From Staphylococcus sp. IVB6240 (GTDB lineage: Bacteria > Bacillota > Bacilli > Staphylococcales > Staphylococcaceae): 64,000 nt of DNA. Under the pieces are notes generated by a model, which saw nothing but the letters and a program-made list of their open reading frames with translations, was not told the origin of the DNA and ran no database searches. The number at the start of each line of letters is the position of its first letter. Position 1 is the stretch's first letter. Position numbers and translations under genes: made by a program. The stretch spans positions 1,550,001-1,614,000 of the forward strand of contig NZ_CP094718.1 of the NCBI RefSeq assembly GCF_025558425.1, written 5' to 3'. Below, piece by piece: positions 34,223 to 43,401 of this stretch.

Positions 34223-34651
34223 ATGAATAACCGTTCTGAAATGAAACCAATTGAAAAAAACATCACATTACAAGCCGATATAGATAAAGTATGGCAAGCT
34301 GTATCCACATCAGAAGGTATCGCATCATGGTGGATGGCAAATGACTTCGAAGCAAAACCTGGTAAACCATTCACGCTTCATGCTGGAGAGTTTGGAGATT
34401 CACCTTGTAAAGTCAAAGAAGTCACTCCTAAAAATTATCTAAGTTTCTATTGGGGAAAAGATTGGGAGGTTATATTTAAACTGGACGAAATAGATTCTGA
34501 GGCGACAGAATTTACATTGATTCACTCTGGTTGGGATGAAACAAAACAAACCGAATTTGGTCAACCACACCCTGTTGTTCAACCATTTATGAATGACGGA
34601 TGGGATGAAATCGTAAAAGTTGCCCTTCCAAAATATCTTGAACAACTTTAA
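34223..34651 (+). CDS. SRPBCC/AHSA1-domain protein
   Basis: 142 residues of the START-like hydrophobic-pocket fold. Typical opening ADIDKVWQAVSTSEGIASWW and closing HSGWDETKQTEFGQPHPVVQ with a final amphipathic helix (MNDGWDEIVKVALPKYLEQL). Such proteins bind lipophilic ligands or act as stress-related co-chaperones; the ligand is unknown. Confidence 0.8.
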   Translation: MNNRSEMKPIEKNITLQADIDKVWQAVSTSEGIASWWMANDFEAKPGKPFTLHAGEFGDSPCKVKEVTPKNYLSFYWGKDWEVIFKLDEIDSEATEFTLIHSGWDETKQTEFGQPHPVVQPFMNDGWDEIVKVALPKYLEQL

Positions 34652-34657
34652 AAACTC

Positions 34658-34700
34658 AAAAGCAAGGAGGTGAGACACGGTGCTCAGCTCCTTGCTTTTT
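34658..34700 (+). terminator. bidirectional terminator between the SRPBCC and lactonase genes
   Basis: AAAAGCAAGGAG pairs with CTCCTTGCTTTTT across a 18-nt loop, with T5 on the plus strand and an equivalent T run on the minus strand, serving both convergent genes. Confidence 0.85.
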
Positions 34701-34702
34701 AA

Positions 34703-35746
34703 TTAGTCTTCCAAAAATTTCACACAAACACCTTCAGCTGCTTGTTGACTATCGTCTGTTAACGTTAATAAGCCCGTTGCTTTATCACGTTTGAATACAA
34801 CGACTTTTGAATCACCTTGTTCATGTGCGACCACAAGATAATCATCAGATGGTGTGATATTGAAATCACGTGGGAATTCATCCCCAGATGGTACGATATC
34901 TACTAGCTCTAATCTTGCACCGTCATCTAATACTTTAAAAATAGCAATACTGTCATGACCTCTATTTGAAATATACAAGAATTGTTGGTCATGTGATAAA
35001 TGTACTGCTGCTAATTTCGTAGGTTGCAAGTAGTCTTTTGAAATGGTGAAGTGTCTTTCACGCTCAGTAAATTGACCGTCTTCATAGTCCATTACAACAA
35101 CTGTGTTAGATAATTCATTTACAACATATGCGTAACGTCCTGTTTTATGGTAAGCAATGTGTCGTGGTCCATCACCTGGTTGTAACTCTGTACGGTGCGC
35201 AACATCTAAGCCTTTATGTCCATAGTGATATGTCACCAATAAGTCTGCTCCTAAATCAACAGCAACCACATATTTTTGTTCAGGTGTCACTTCTAAATAA
35301 TGGACGTGCGATGCATCTTGTCTTGCAACATTTGGACCTGGTGTATATTCGTGATAAACTTCTTCAATTAATTTAACAATTTGTTGTTTATCAGCATCAA
35401 ATTCATAAATACGTGCTAAGCCGTCACCATATACCGCTTCAAATGCAAATTCACCCTCTGGCGATACAGAAACATAACAACCTGATCCTTTTAATGATTC
35501 AAGAGATTGTCCTGTTTCTTCTAATGTCGCATCTTTTTTAATTTTAAATGTTGCCAGCCCGGCACGTTCATCATTTTTAGTTACAGCTAACAATGTATCT
35601 TTAAACTGAGCTAAATACGTTGATGCATTGAGTTCAAATCCTGTCTCAACCTTCGCCATTTTGCCTGTTTGTTCATCTAATTCAAAACGATAAATCCCTT
35701 TGCCATCTTTTTTTGTATATGAACCTATGTAGCCCTTTGTTGCCAT
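34703..35746 (-). CDS. 6-phosphogluconolactonase-type beta-propeller lactonase
   Basis: 347 residues of the YbhE/Pgl seven-bladed propeller family. Blade repeats are visible (GCYVSVSPEGEFAFEAVY, HYLEVTPEQKYVVAVDLG, RHIAYHKTGRYAYVVNE, LYISNRGHDSIAIF, NITPSDDYLVVAHEQ). It probably hydrolyses 6-phosphogluconolactone or a related lactone in the cytoplasm. The gluconate genes gntRKP lie 4 kb further on. Confidence 0.82.
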   Translation of the reverse strand: MATKGYIGSYTKKDGKGIYRFELDEQTGKMAKVETGFELNASTYLAQFKDTLLAVTKNDERAGLATFKIKKDATLEETGQSLESLKGSGCYVSVSPEGEFAFEAVYGDGLARIYEFDADKQQIVKLIEEVYHEYTPGPNVARQDASHVHYLEVTPEQKYVVAVDLGADLLVTYHYGHKGLDVAHRTELQPGDGPRHIAYHKTGRYAYVVNELSNTVVVMDYEDGQFTERERHFTISKDYLQPTKLAAVHLSHDQQFLYISNRGHDSIAIFKVLDDGARLELVDIVPSGDEFPRDFNITPSDDYLVVAHEQGDSKVVVFKRDKATGLLTLTDDSQQAAEGVCVKFLED

Positions 35747-35769
35747 ATCGTTCCCTCCATCACTTAACT

Positions 35770-35811
35770 AAAAGGACTGTCATAGAATATAAGCTATTCT
35801 ACTTCAGTCCT
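35770..35811 (-). terminator. terminator of the small membrane-protein gene
   Basis: AGGACTG and CAGTCCT, with an inner AGAAT/ATTCT stem, followed by TTTT on the minus strand, directly after the stop at 35818. Confidence 0.75.
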
Positions 35812-35817
35812 CTGTTT

Positions 35818-35991
35818 TTATCCGATATTATTTTCGATATCTGATACGATTTCTTTTGTTTTGCTTTCGATTTCTTCAAAGTCTTTTTTGAACACATACG
35901 CTAATACTGCTGCACCTGCACCAACAACTAATGTTGTGAAGAATGTAAGTGCGAAGAAAAATTTAAATACACCTTTAATAAAATTCCACAT
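35818..35991 (-). CDS. small membrane protein
   Basis: 57 residues from ATG 35991, which has GAGGTG 8 nt upstream (the frame opens with a GTG inside that SD). One transmembrane helix (FFFALTFFTTLVVGAGAAVL) is followed by a charged helical tail (KKDFEEIESKTKEIVSD). It has its own terminator. No family recognised; similar short proteins occur in other staphylococci as far as I recall. Confidence 0.7.
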   Translation of the reverse strand: MWNFIKGVFKFFFALTFFTTLVVGAGAAVLAYVFKKDFEEIESKTKEIVSDIENNIG

Positions 35992-36157
35992 AATTTTCAC
36001 CTCTAATTACATAATATATACACATTTATCATACCATAGATAATGTCCATGGTTAAATAAATACCCTAAACACGAACAAACTAACCTAAAAACATTCAAT
36101 TATATATTTAAATATGGTACATTATGGTTAAAATAATTTAAGAAAGAGGTAAGTCGC

Positions 36158-36547
36158 ATGCCATACATTTCATTGCTCAATTATTGGAAAAACCATGATA
36201 TTGAAGGCGTGACAAATATGGTAGATGATAAAGTCGCAGCATATTATGTTAATGAGATTGGAGAACCTGTTGCACTGAACAAGTCCCTCTTAATTGATAT
36301 GCTTCATAAACGCATGAAACAAGTAGAGTTAGATGAAAACTTACAATGGAACTTTGAAGTGATTCATCGTGCACAAGTTTATGATAAGCAGACGGTTATT
36401 TTTTGTGCATACGCATATGAAAATTCCAACTACCATGATACAAAGAAAACCATGATAGCCGTTACGTTTTCTGCACGTAAACCGAATACCATGGGTCCAA
36501 TTAAAGCCATCTATATTACACCTAACGTCAAAGATTACCACAACTAA
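36158..36547 (+). CDS. conserved hypothetical protein, possibly NTF2-like
   Basis: 129 residues, start MPYISLLNYWKNHD after AAGAAAGAGG. The pattern of a first helix with WKNHDIEGVTNMVDDKVAAYY and later strands (WNFEVIHRAQVYDKQTVIFCAYAYE, split by turns) suggests the cone-shaped NTF2/SnoaL fold. No catalytic residues are evident. Function unknown. Confidence 0.6.
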   Translation: MPYISLLNYWKNHDIEGVTNMVDDKVAAYYVNEIGEPVALNKSLLIDMLHKRMKQVELDENLQWNFEVIHRAQVYDKQTVIFCAYAYENSNYHDTKKTMIAVTFSARKPNTMGPIKAIYITPNVKDYHN

Positions 36548-36903
36548 CCGGGTGTAGAAATTCGTACGTCAGAAGAATCAAAATCCCCTCATTCTGATCA
36601 ACAACACGCTACTTCTATCTATCAGTCGTACGAATAGAATAAGACCGATCATTTTCAAAATCTTTCATACCATCATGTCTAGCAAAACAAAATAATACGC
36701 AGGAAACTATAACGTAAAGTTTCTAAAAAACCAATTTTTTATTCTTAGAACAGCTTGATTCATGACACGTGCCACACTCCAATAAATTTCACTTTATAAA
36801 TGATATACTTATTATAGTGACGCAGGCGTCAAAAAACCATTAACGTTGCATTACAACATCATAACAAAAGATGTAAATTATATTGCAGGAAGGACGTCGA
36901 ACA
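36548..36903. other. intergenic region before the C45 hydrolase gene
   Basis: 355 bases without a gene. It holds an inverted repeat ATTCGTACG (36560-36568) / CGTACGAAT (36627-36635) with an inner TCAGAA/TTCTGA pair, probably the terminator of the gene before. The C45 promoter zone with TATACT and TATAGT boxes lies near 36803-36817. Confidence 0.5.
36818..36831 (+). promoter_or_regulatory. operator-like dyad in the C45 hydrolase leader
   Basis: TGACGCAGGCGTCA, a six-plus-six inverted repeat with a 2-nt centre, directly after the putative -10 (TATAGT) and 73 nt before the start codon. The sequence is GC-rich for this locus. It could bind a repressor; no candidate regulator is adjacent. Confidence 0.4.
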
Positions 36904-37947
36904 ATGCAAAACGTCAAGTCTGATATTTTAACATTTAGAGGGTCACATTATGATTACGGCGTGGCAGTCGGCAAGTGGATGCAACAGAATGAAATGCTTA
37001 AAAATAGAGAGAAAGAGTGGCGCAAACGTGTGCCTAGATTTGATATCGATATCAAAGAAACACAAGCCATTTTCCAACAATTTGCACCTCAGATCTGGGA
37101 AGAAATACGCGGTATACAAGATGTCTTAAACATTCCAACACGACAAGCGATTTTGAACTTTGCACATTATCGTTTTACGACACTTCCAGATAGTGGTTGC
37201 AGTGTATATGTCGGTGACCACTATCTTGTGCGTAACTATGATTATCATCCAGCTACATATGACGGGCGCTATCAACTTTTCCAACCAACTGATGGTGGCT
37301 ATGCTCAAATTGGTCCTATGTCTAGAACAACTGGTCGTATGGATGGGATGAATGAACATGGACTTGTAATGGCATATAACTTTATGCATCGTAAAAAGCC
37401 CGCAAATGGTTTTGTCTGTTATATGGTGGGACGTCTTATTTTAGAATATTGTCGTAACGTAGAAGAAGCCATTTCGTTATTAAAACGCCTCCCACATCGT
37501 AGTTCTTTTAGCTATATTGTGATGGATGCGTCTGGTGCACATGCGATTGTTGAAGTGACACCCCGTGGGATCGATGTTCGTTACGATCAAACATGTACGA
37601 ACCACTTCAAGTTGTTAACACATGAGAATCGTAACTATACGAAAGAATCAATCGATCGCTTGGCACGTTTGGAAGCACAAATTCCAACGAATGCACCTGA
37701 CAAATTTGAAGTATTCCAACGCTTTAATGATCCGAATTATGAAATTTACAGTAAGTTATTCAAAAGTTGGAGTGGTACCATTCATACGTCAATGTATGAT
37801 CCGACGACTTTAACAGCATGGATATCTTTAGGAGAGTCACAAACACCTGTTGCGTTTAATTTTGATGCCTGGTTAAAAGGTCAGCCTGTCGAACATGCAA
37901 CACTACATGGACAACTAGACACTGATATTCATTTTGCTACTGAATAG
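36904..37947 (+). CDS. C45 family peptidase / acyltransferase-like Ntn hydrolase
   Basis: 347 residues of the peptidase C45 (isopenicillin-N acyltransferase-like) family. GSHYDYGVAVGKW near the start is typical; the likely nucleophile is the cysteine in LPDSGCSVYVGDHYLVRNYD, where related enzymes mature by cleavage before Cys. RMDGMNEHGLVMAYNF is another family motif. I chose ATG 36904, with AGGAAGG upstream, over an in-frame TTG at 36883. The substrate is unknown; bile salt or acyl-amide hydrolysis is possible for relatives. Confidence 0.82.
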   Translation: MQNVKSDILTFRGSHYDYGVAVGKWMQQNEMLKNREKEWRKRVPRFDIDIKETQAIFQQFAPQIWEEIRGIQDVLNIPTRQAILNFAHYRFTTLPDSGCSVYVGDHYLVRNYDYHPATYDGRYQLFQPTDGGYAQIGPMSRTTGRMDGMNEHGLVMAYNFMHRKKPANGFVCYMVGRLILEYCRNVEEAISLLKRLPHRSSFSYIVMDASGAHAIVEVTPRGIDVRYDQTCTNHFKLLTHENRNYTKESIDRLARLEAQIPTNAPDKFEVFQRFNDPNYEIYSKLFKSWSGTIHTSMYDPTTLTAWISLGESQTPVAFNFDAWLKGQPVEHATLHGQLDTDIHFATE

Positions 37948-37954
37948 AACCTGA

Positions 37955-38002
37955 AAAGACGAGGTTGAAACACCCACATAGGGGGCTCAACCTCGTCTTT
38001 CT
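37955..38002. terminator. bidirectional terminator
   Basis: AAAGACGAGGTTGA (37955-37968) pairs with TCAACCTCGTCTTT (37987-38000), a 14-bp stem between convergent genes. The GAGGTTG core recurs in other intergenic hairpins here. Confidence 0.88.
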
Positions 38003-38008
38003 TCTTTA

Positions 38009-38851
38009 CTAATGAACTAAAATATCTCCATCATTCGTATATAACTCAATTTGATGTGCACCATTGCCATTGATACCCCGTCTTAATTCTGGATGTTCTA
38101 CCATCGCTTGCCCTTTTGACGGATGCAATTCCAAACGGACATGTTTTGGTGTTTTGGCATAAGACATCTCGATATTCCCCTTATCAACGATGCCTTTCAA
38201 ATCACATTTCGGTGCCATTTGCATCAGCTCCATGTTCCCTTCACCTAATTTGAATAGACTCTGACCCACTGTTGTATGGTCTGTTTCAATCATACCCTTC
38301 TCAACATTCACATCACTTTTTTTTAATTCACTTTTAACAATTTTTACGAATGTTTCATGACCGTTAATTTGGGCGTGCTTGAAGTGACAGTCCTTTAATG
38401 TGACTTCACCATTTTGATCATTCCAGATCATCAAGTTATCCAGTGTCATGCCTTGCATCTCTACACTCGCAATATGCGTTGTCACACTCAAATGTTTTAA
38501 ATAATGAGGTGGCACTGTTACAATCAATTCTTCTCCGTTCGTAATAAAGGGATTTAAATTCAGCATCTTGCGTTTAGAATGCATGCGTTCAACCACTTGT
38601 AGTGTACGACCTTGTCGCGTCACTTTCAGTTTGTCTCTCCCTTTATATTTCATATGGAAAGCCTTACCCTCTTTGAACTTCACATTGATATTATCCATAT
38701 TGATGACTAGTTCTTCAATATTTCTGTCATCGAATGAATGCTCGACTTCTGAAATAGGATTCCCTTTTTCTTCAATTAACAACCAAACTGCTGTTCCTAA
38801 AATAAAGAAAATAATAAAACAACTCATACCAAAAATAAATAGTTTTTTCAT
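38009..38851 (-). CDS. DUF4097 family putative adhesin-like membrane protein
   Basis: 280 residues: an N-terminal membrane anchor (LFIFGMSCFIIFFILGTAVW) then an extracellular beta-solenoid-like region with DUF4097 features (EELVINMDNINVKFKEG, LIVTVPPHYLKHLSVTTHIA, GDILVH at the end). In Firmicutes DUF4097 proteins are commonly paired with DUF1700 membrane proteins, as here (3 nt apart). They may sense or mark envelope stress; function unproven. Confidence 0.78.
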   Translation of the reverse strand: MKKLFIFGMSCFIIFFILGTAVWLLIEEKGNPISEVEHSFDDRNIEELVINMDNINVKFKEGKAFHMKYKGRDKLKVTRQGRTLQVVERMHSKRKMLNLNPFITNGEELIVTVPPHYLKHLSVTTHIASVEMQGMTLDNLMIWNDQNGEVTLKDCHFKHAQINGHETFVKIVKSELKKSDVNVEKGMIETDHTTVGQSLFKLGEGNMELMQMAPKCDLKGIVDKGNIEMSYAKTPKHVRLELHPSKGQAMVEHPELRRGINGNGAHQIELYTNDGDILVH

Positions 38852-38853
38852 GG

Positions 38854-39411
38854 TTACATGGTTCCTTTTTTAATAAAGTTCATGTTCCACTTTAAATATC
38901 GAATCAGTAGTGTGCGTATGCCGATTGACGCTTTCACAATCATCACTAAAAACATCGTCCCTAGTCCTAGATAAGCAAAGCTAAATAAATAGTTGCTGAT
39001 TGAAAAATTATGTAGCCCTGCCCAAATGTTTGAAACAAATAAGATGAGTGGTGAAAGGATCATGCCCAACGCGACAAATGTGATCATCAACATAAAGATC
39101 ACGATGAAAATAAGTGGGATCAGAATAAAACAAAAGGTGACGAGACTCATACCAACCGTAGCAAATATGGCTCGTGCGATACGGGACATATTCGGCTTAT
39201 TTTCTGCATCCTTAACCGCTGATTTCGCATATTTTCGTTTAGCAATCTGTTTCGGTGTATCCAATGAATCCACAATCTCTTTATCCGTAAAGCCCTTTTT
39301 CCCCTCTTCATAAAAATAATTTTCATATGTATTCATGACATCATCAACAACATGTTTCGGCAACTTGTTTAGCTGATATTCTAATTCATTCAAAAACGTA
39401 ATTTTATCCAT
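38854..39411 (-). CDS. DUF1700 (HAAS) domain membrane protein
   Basis: 185 residues from ATG 39411, which has GGGTG 6 nt upstream. The cytosolic N-terminal domain (FLNELEYQLNKLPKHVVDDVM, split at helix ends; DKEIVDSLDTPKQIAKR) is the HAAS signalling domain; about three membrane helices follow. Such proteins usually stand behind a PadR regulator gene; none is present upstream. Pairs with the DUF4097 gene. Confidence 0.78.
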   Translation of the reverse strand: MDKITFLNELEYQLNKLPKHVVDDVMNTYENYFYEEGKKGFTDKEIVDSLDTPKQIAKRKYAKSAVKDAENKPNMSRIARAIFATVGMSLVTFCFILIPLIFIVIFMLMITFVALGMILSPLILFVSNIWAGLHNFSISNYLFSFAYLGLGTMFLVMIVKASIGIRTLLIRYLKWNMNFIKKGTM

Positions 39412-39552
39412 CCTGTACACCCGATTTTTAAGTAGAAATTACTTTTAATTATAGTTATATATATGAAAAATTAAAATATCTATGTACTATTTGTATTGTA
39501 AATGTCATATTCTTAATGATTTGTAATTTTAAAATTTTAATTGCAACATAAT

Positions 39553-39590
39553 AAAAAGCTGAGCAACACATCAAATCGTGCAACTCAGCT
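39553..39590 (-). terminator. terminator of the gnt operon
   Basis: AGCTGAG pairs with CTCAGCT around a loop of about 20 nt; on the minus strand TTTTTATT follows. It starts 10 nt after the gntP stop. Confidence 0.78.
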
Positions 39591-39599
39591 AATTTTAAT

Positions 39600-40961
39600 T
39601 TATACAAATAAACTTAAGAAGTAGATGAATACAAGACCGCTGACAGAAATAATTGTTTCAACGAGTGACCATGTTAAGAATGTTTCTTTGATCGTTAAAC
39701 CAAAGTATTCTTTGAACATCCAGAAGCCTGCATCGTTTACGTGCGAACAGAAGACACTACCTGCACCAATTGCTAATACGACAAGTGCTAAGTTAATATC
39801 GGCTGTTTGTAATAATGGTAAGACAATACCTGTTGTAGAGATTGCTGCCACTGTTGCTGAACCTAATGCTAAGCGAAGTACTGCAGCAACTAACCAAGCA
39901 AGTAATAATGGTGAGATATGTGAATCTGTAAAGAATGTTTCAATACTTTTACCAACGCCACCATCAATTAATACTTGTTTGAAGGCACCGCCTCCACCAA
40001 TGATTAAGAGCATCATACCGATTGGGTAAATCGCTTGTGTTAATGTATCCATAACATCTTTCATAGGAATGCCACGCATTAAGCCCATACTGAAGATTGC
40101 AAAAAGAACGGCGATTAACATGGCTGTGCCTGCTGTACCGATGAAGTAGATAAAGCTTTCAAAAGCATTTGTTGCCCCATCTGTATGACCTGTTACTAAT
40201 TGCCATACTGTTGCAAATAACATCAAAATAACTGGTAATAATGCTGTAAATGTACTTAAACCAAAGCTAGGTAATGCATCTTTTTCAAATGTTTTTGTTG
40301 CACCTAATGATGAAATATCTCCTTCACGTTGGAAAGCTGTTGGTGATAATTTTGGTGCGATTTTCACGAATAGTGGTCCAGAGATGATCGTAACTGGAAT
40401 TGCAATGATAAAACCGTATAATAATACTTCTCCAATGTTTGCGTTCAACTCAGATGCAATGACAACTGGACCTGGATGTGGTGGTAAGAAACCATGTGTC
40501 ACTGATAAAGCTGTCACCATTGGTAAACCGATTTTTAATTGTGAGATATTCATGCGTTTCGCAATTGTAAATACAAGTGGAATTAATAATACAAGACCTA
40601 CTTCAAAGAACAATGCAATACCGATAATAAAGGACGCAATGACCATTGCCCATTGAACATATTTTTCACCTAAACGACTGATCAGTGTGTCTGCAATTTG
40701 TGTTGCACCGCCACCATCAGCAAGTAACTTACCAAGCATTGCACCTAAACCGAAGATCAATGCGATATGTCCAAGTGTTCCACCCATGCCGGTTTCAATG
40801 GTTTTAATAATACTATCAAACGGCATTCCTAAGAATAAGCCTGTCACAATCGCTGTCACAATTAATGACACGAATGTATTTAATTTAAATGCCATAATTA
40901 ATACGAGTAATAATAAAATACCTAATACAACACTAATAATTGGCCATAATTCATGTACCAT
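39600..40961 (-). CDS. gntP: gluconate permease
   Basis: GntP-family gluconate:H+ symporter of 453 residues with about 12-14 membrane segments. Family motifs: LGMLGKLLADGGGA-like LGAMLGKLLADGGGATQIA, THGFLPPHPGPVVIA near residue 155, and VNDAGFWMFKEYFGL near the C-terminus. Third gene of gntR-gntK-gntP, 23 nt after gntK. Confidence 0.94.
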   Translation of the reverse strand: MVHELWPIISVVLGILLLLVLIMAFKLNTFVSLIVTAIVTGLFLGMPFDSIIKTIETGMGGTLGHIALIFGLGAMLGKLLADGGGATQIADTLISRLGEKYVQWAMVIASFIIGIALFFEVGLVLLIPLVFTIAKRMNISQLKIGLPMVTALSVTHGFLPPHPGPVVIASELNANIGEVLLYGFIIAIPVTIISGPLFVKIAPKLSPTAFQREGDISSLGATKTFEKDALPSFGLSTFTALLPVILMLFATVWQLVTGHTDGATNAFESFIYFIGTAGTAMLIAVLFAIFSMGLMRGIPMKDVMDTLTQAIYPIGMMLLIIGGGGAFKQVLIDGGVGKSIETFFTDSHISPLLLAWLVAAVLRLALGSATVAAISTTGIVLPLLQTADINLALVVLAIGAGSVFCSHVNDAGFWMFKEYFGLTIKETFLTWSLVETIISVSGLVFIYFLSLFV

Positions 40962-40984
40962 AATTCATCCCTCTATTCCTTCAT

Positions 40985-42523
40985 TTAATGATGTTTACTT
41001 TGAAATTTTGCAATTGCTTCATATGAAGACATCAGACTGCGACTTACTTGTATAAAGATGGATGCCAGCTCTTGATACGTGTTGACAACTTCTTGATTGG
41101 CTTCATGTGCATGAGTCTTACCTACCCATTCTGCAATCATGTCATAGTTATCTCGCTTACCAATCGCACGACTTCCGATGGCGCACGCACCAAGACAAGA
41201 GCTTTCATAGCTTTCCGGCACTTCCAATTCACAATCAAAAATATCTGCCATCATTTGACGCCATAACGCACTTTTAGAAAAGCCACCTGTCGCATGAATT
41301 TTCGATGGCATTTCATCCATCACTTCAACTAACGCAAGATAAACTGTGTACAGATTAAACAATACACCTTCAAGTACGGCACGAATCATATGTTCTTTTT
41401 TATGTGCTAATGTCAGCCCAATAAATGATCCTCTTGCATCTGATGTCCAAAGTGGTGCACGTTCCCCTGCTAAATATGGATGGAACATCAAACCTTGCGC
41501 ACCTGGTTCCACACGCTCTGCAATGCGCGTCATCACATCGTAGCTGTCCATGCCTAAGCGTTTCGCTGTCTCTACCTCACTCGCTAATAACTCATCACGC
41601 AGCCAACGTAATACAACACCACCATTGTTCACAGGACCACCAATCACATAATGTTCGTCATCCAATACATAACAGAAAATACGACCTTTGCTATCTGTGA
41701 GTGGACGATCAACAACTGTACGTATTGCCCCAGATGTCCCAATTGTGACAGCCACTTCACCCGGACGGTAACTGTTGACACCTAAGTTTGATAACACGCC
41801 ATCACTGGCACCAATGACAATTGGTGTTGTTGTATGCATTCCAATTTGCTGCGCATACTGTTCGTCCATGTTCTGACATATATATTGTGTTGATACCAAT
41901 TTCGGTAACTGTTCAGCTGACAGTTCAAGTAATTGGAGCACTTCTTGATCCCAATCACGTTCACGCAAGTTGTAAAGACCTGTCGCTGAGGCAATCGATT
42001 CATCCATCACCCATTCACCTGTCAATCGGTAAATCACATATGACTTAATATCGACAAAACGTGCCGCTTGTTCATACAACGCAGGTTCATCATTTTTGAG
42101 CCACCACATTTTACTTAATGGCGACATCGCATGCATCGGTGTACCTGTGCGTTCATATATTTTTTGACCGTCATGGTTCTGTTTCAAATCTTCCACTGCG
42201 TAGCGTGCTCGGTTATCTGCCCATGTAATACTATTCGTTAAAGGCTTGCCAGCATCATCTACTAAAATCAAGCTATGCATCTGTGCACTGAATGATACGA
42301 ATGAGATGTCATCTGGTTTGACATCATTATCTTGAATGACACCTTGTAATGTATTTACAACCGCATCAAATAATACGTCTGGGTCTTCTTCTGATATATC
42401 CACAGTTGGCGTAAACATTTTATATTCTTGTTGTGACTTACCAACTTCTACACCTTGTTCGTTATACAATACAGACTTCGTACTTGTTGTACCGATATCT
42501 ATTCCGATCATATACGTTGTCAT
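40985..42523 (-). CDS. gntK: gluconokinase
   Basis: FGGY-family kinase of 512 residues that phosphorylates gluconate to 6-phosphogluconate for the pentose phosphate pathway. N-terminal phosphate loop MIGIDIGTTSTKSVLY, central GASDGVLSNLG and C-terminal HATGGFSKSALWRQMMADI. Start at 42523 has AAGGAGAG upstream; a frame 16 codons longer overlaps gntR's stop region and is not used. Confidence 0.93.
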   Translation of the reverse strand: MTTYMIGIDIGTTSTKSVLYNEQGVEVGKSQQEYKMFTPTVDISEEDPDVLFDAVVNTLQGVIQDNDVKPDDISFVSFSAQMHSLILVDDAGKPLTNSITWADNRARYAVEDLKQNHDGQKIYERTGTPMHAMSPLSKMWWLKNDEPALYEQAARFVDIKSYVIYRLTGEWVMDESIASATGLYNLRERDWDQEVLQLLELSAEQLPKLVSTQYICQNMDEQYAQQIGMHTTTPIVIGASDGVLSNLGVNSYRPGEVAVTIGTSGAIRTVVDRPLTDSKGRIFCYVLDDEHYVIGGPVNNGGVVLRWLRDELLASEVETAKRLGMDSYDVMTRIAERVEPGAQGLMFHPYLAGERAPLWTSDARGSFIGLTLAHKKEHMIRAVLEGVLFNLYTVYLALVEVMDEMPSKIHATGGFSKSALWRQMMADIFDCELEVPESYESSCLGACAIGSRAIGKRDNYDMIAEWVGKTHAHEANQEVVNTYQELASIFIQVSRSLMSSYEAIAKFQSKHH

Positions 42524-42536
42524 ATCTTCTCTCTCC

Positions 42537-43220
42537 TTACATTTGATCAGACCAAAATGCGCCAATATCATTATTTAAATCACTAAAGTTAAGTCGGAAC
42601 GCTTCATACATTAATCGACGATCTCGCTGTTCCACCGCTTCAACAAACTTTTGATGGTTCGTAATGACACGATTAAAGTCTTCTACATTCTCACCCATAC
42701 GTCGCGACATACTGATATATACCTGACAGGTCATCAATGGCTTCATCTGCATCCACAAATGTGTCAGGTAACTGTGTTCACATGCATTCACCATCAATTC
42801 ATGGAACTGGATATCATGTTCTGTAAAGCTCACGGGATCTCGAAACTTCACGCTCACCTTCATCATTTCCAGTGCCTGATACATCGCATGGACAATGGTC
42901 GATAAATCATCTCTTTGAATGACCTTTGTAAAGGCAAAGGATTCTATCATTAAACGGATATCCGTCATTTCTTGTTGTTTTGTGTCTTCAAACGGTAATA
43001 CTTCTGCACCCATACGTTCAAGCTGAATCAAGCGATCTTGACTCAAAATCTTAAAGGCATCTCTCACAGGTGATCGACTGACATTGAATTGTTTGGCAAT
43101 TTGATTTTCAGTAATGACTTCTTGCTCGTCATATTCACCATTCATCATATTCAAGCGTAAACATGCTGCAATCCATTCCCCTTTTGACATCTGTTGCTGC
43201 CATTGTTTTGGAAATTCCAT
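42537..43220 (-). CDS. gntR: GntR-family repressor of the gluconate operon
   Basis: 227 residues. N-terminal winged helix (QVITENQIAKQFNVSRSPVRD, split as in family; then AFKILSQDRLIQL) and a C-terminal all-helical FCD effector domain with conserved Asp/His ligands (HDIQFHELMVNACEHSYL). ATG 43220 is preferred: GAGGTGATACAA precedes it. The palindrome 43234-43247 upstream is its likely operator, relieved by gluconate or its phosphate. Confidence 0.92.
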   Translation of the reverse strand: MEFPKQWQQQMSKGEWIAACLRLNMMNGEYDEQEVITENQIAKQFNVSRSPVRDAFKILSQDRLIQLERMGAEVLPFEDTKQQEMTDIRLMIESFAFTKVIQRDDLSTIVHAMYQALEMMKVSVKFRDPVSFTEHDIQFHELMVNACEHSYLTHLWMQMKPLMTCQVYISMSRRMGENVEDFNRVITNHQKFVEAVEQRDRRLMYEAFRLNFSDLNNDIGAFWSDQM

Positions 43221-43233
43221 TTGTATCACCTCA

Positions 43234-43284
43234 ACTTGTATACAAGTATTCTAATCCAAAAAACCATTTTTGTAAACGCTTACT
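43234..43284 (-). promoter_or_regulatory. gnt promoter with GntR operator and cre site
   Basis: Minus strand: cre AGTAAGCGTTTACA (43271-43284) overlaps the -35 TTTACA (43271-43276). The -10 TAGAAT (43248-43253) is 17 nt away. The perfect 14-bp palindrome ACTTGTATACAAGT (43234-43247) follows at once and closely resembles the known gnt operator of Bacillus. So CcpA and GntR probably both repress here. Confidence 0.88.
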
Positions 43285-43341
43285 TATTCGTTTTTAATAA
43301 AATTTTTCACCAACTTTTGAGCAGTCGGTCATTCAAACATC

Positions 43342-43384
43342 AAAAAACAGCTTTACTGCAAGATTTCTCTCACAGACAAGCTGT
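43342..43384 (-). terminator. terminator of the pmt operon
   Basis: ACAGCTT and AAGCTGT pair across about 24 nt, followed on the minus strand by TTTTTT; located 18 nt after the pmtD stop. Confidence 0.7.
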
Positions 43385-43401
43385 CTTGTTATCATATAAA
43401 G

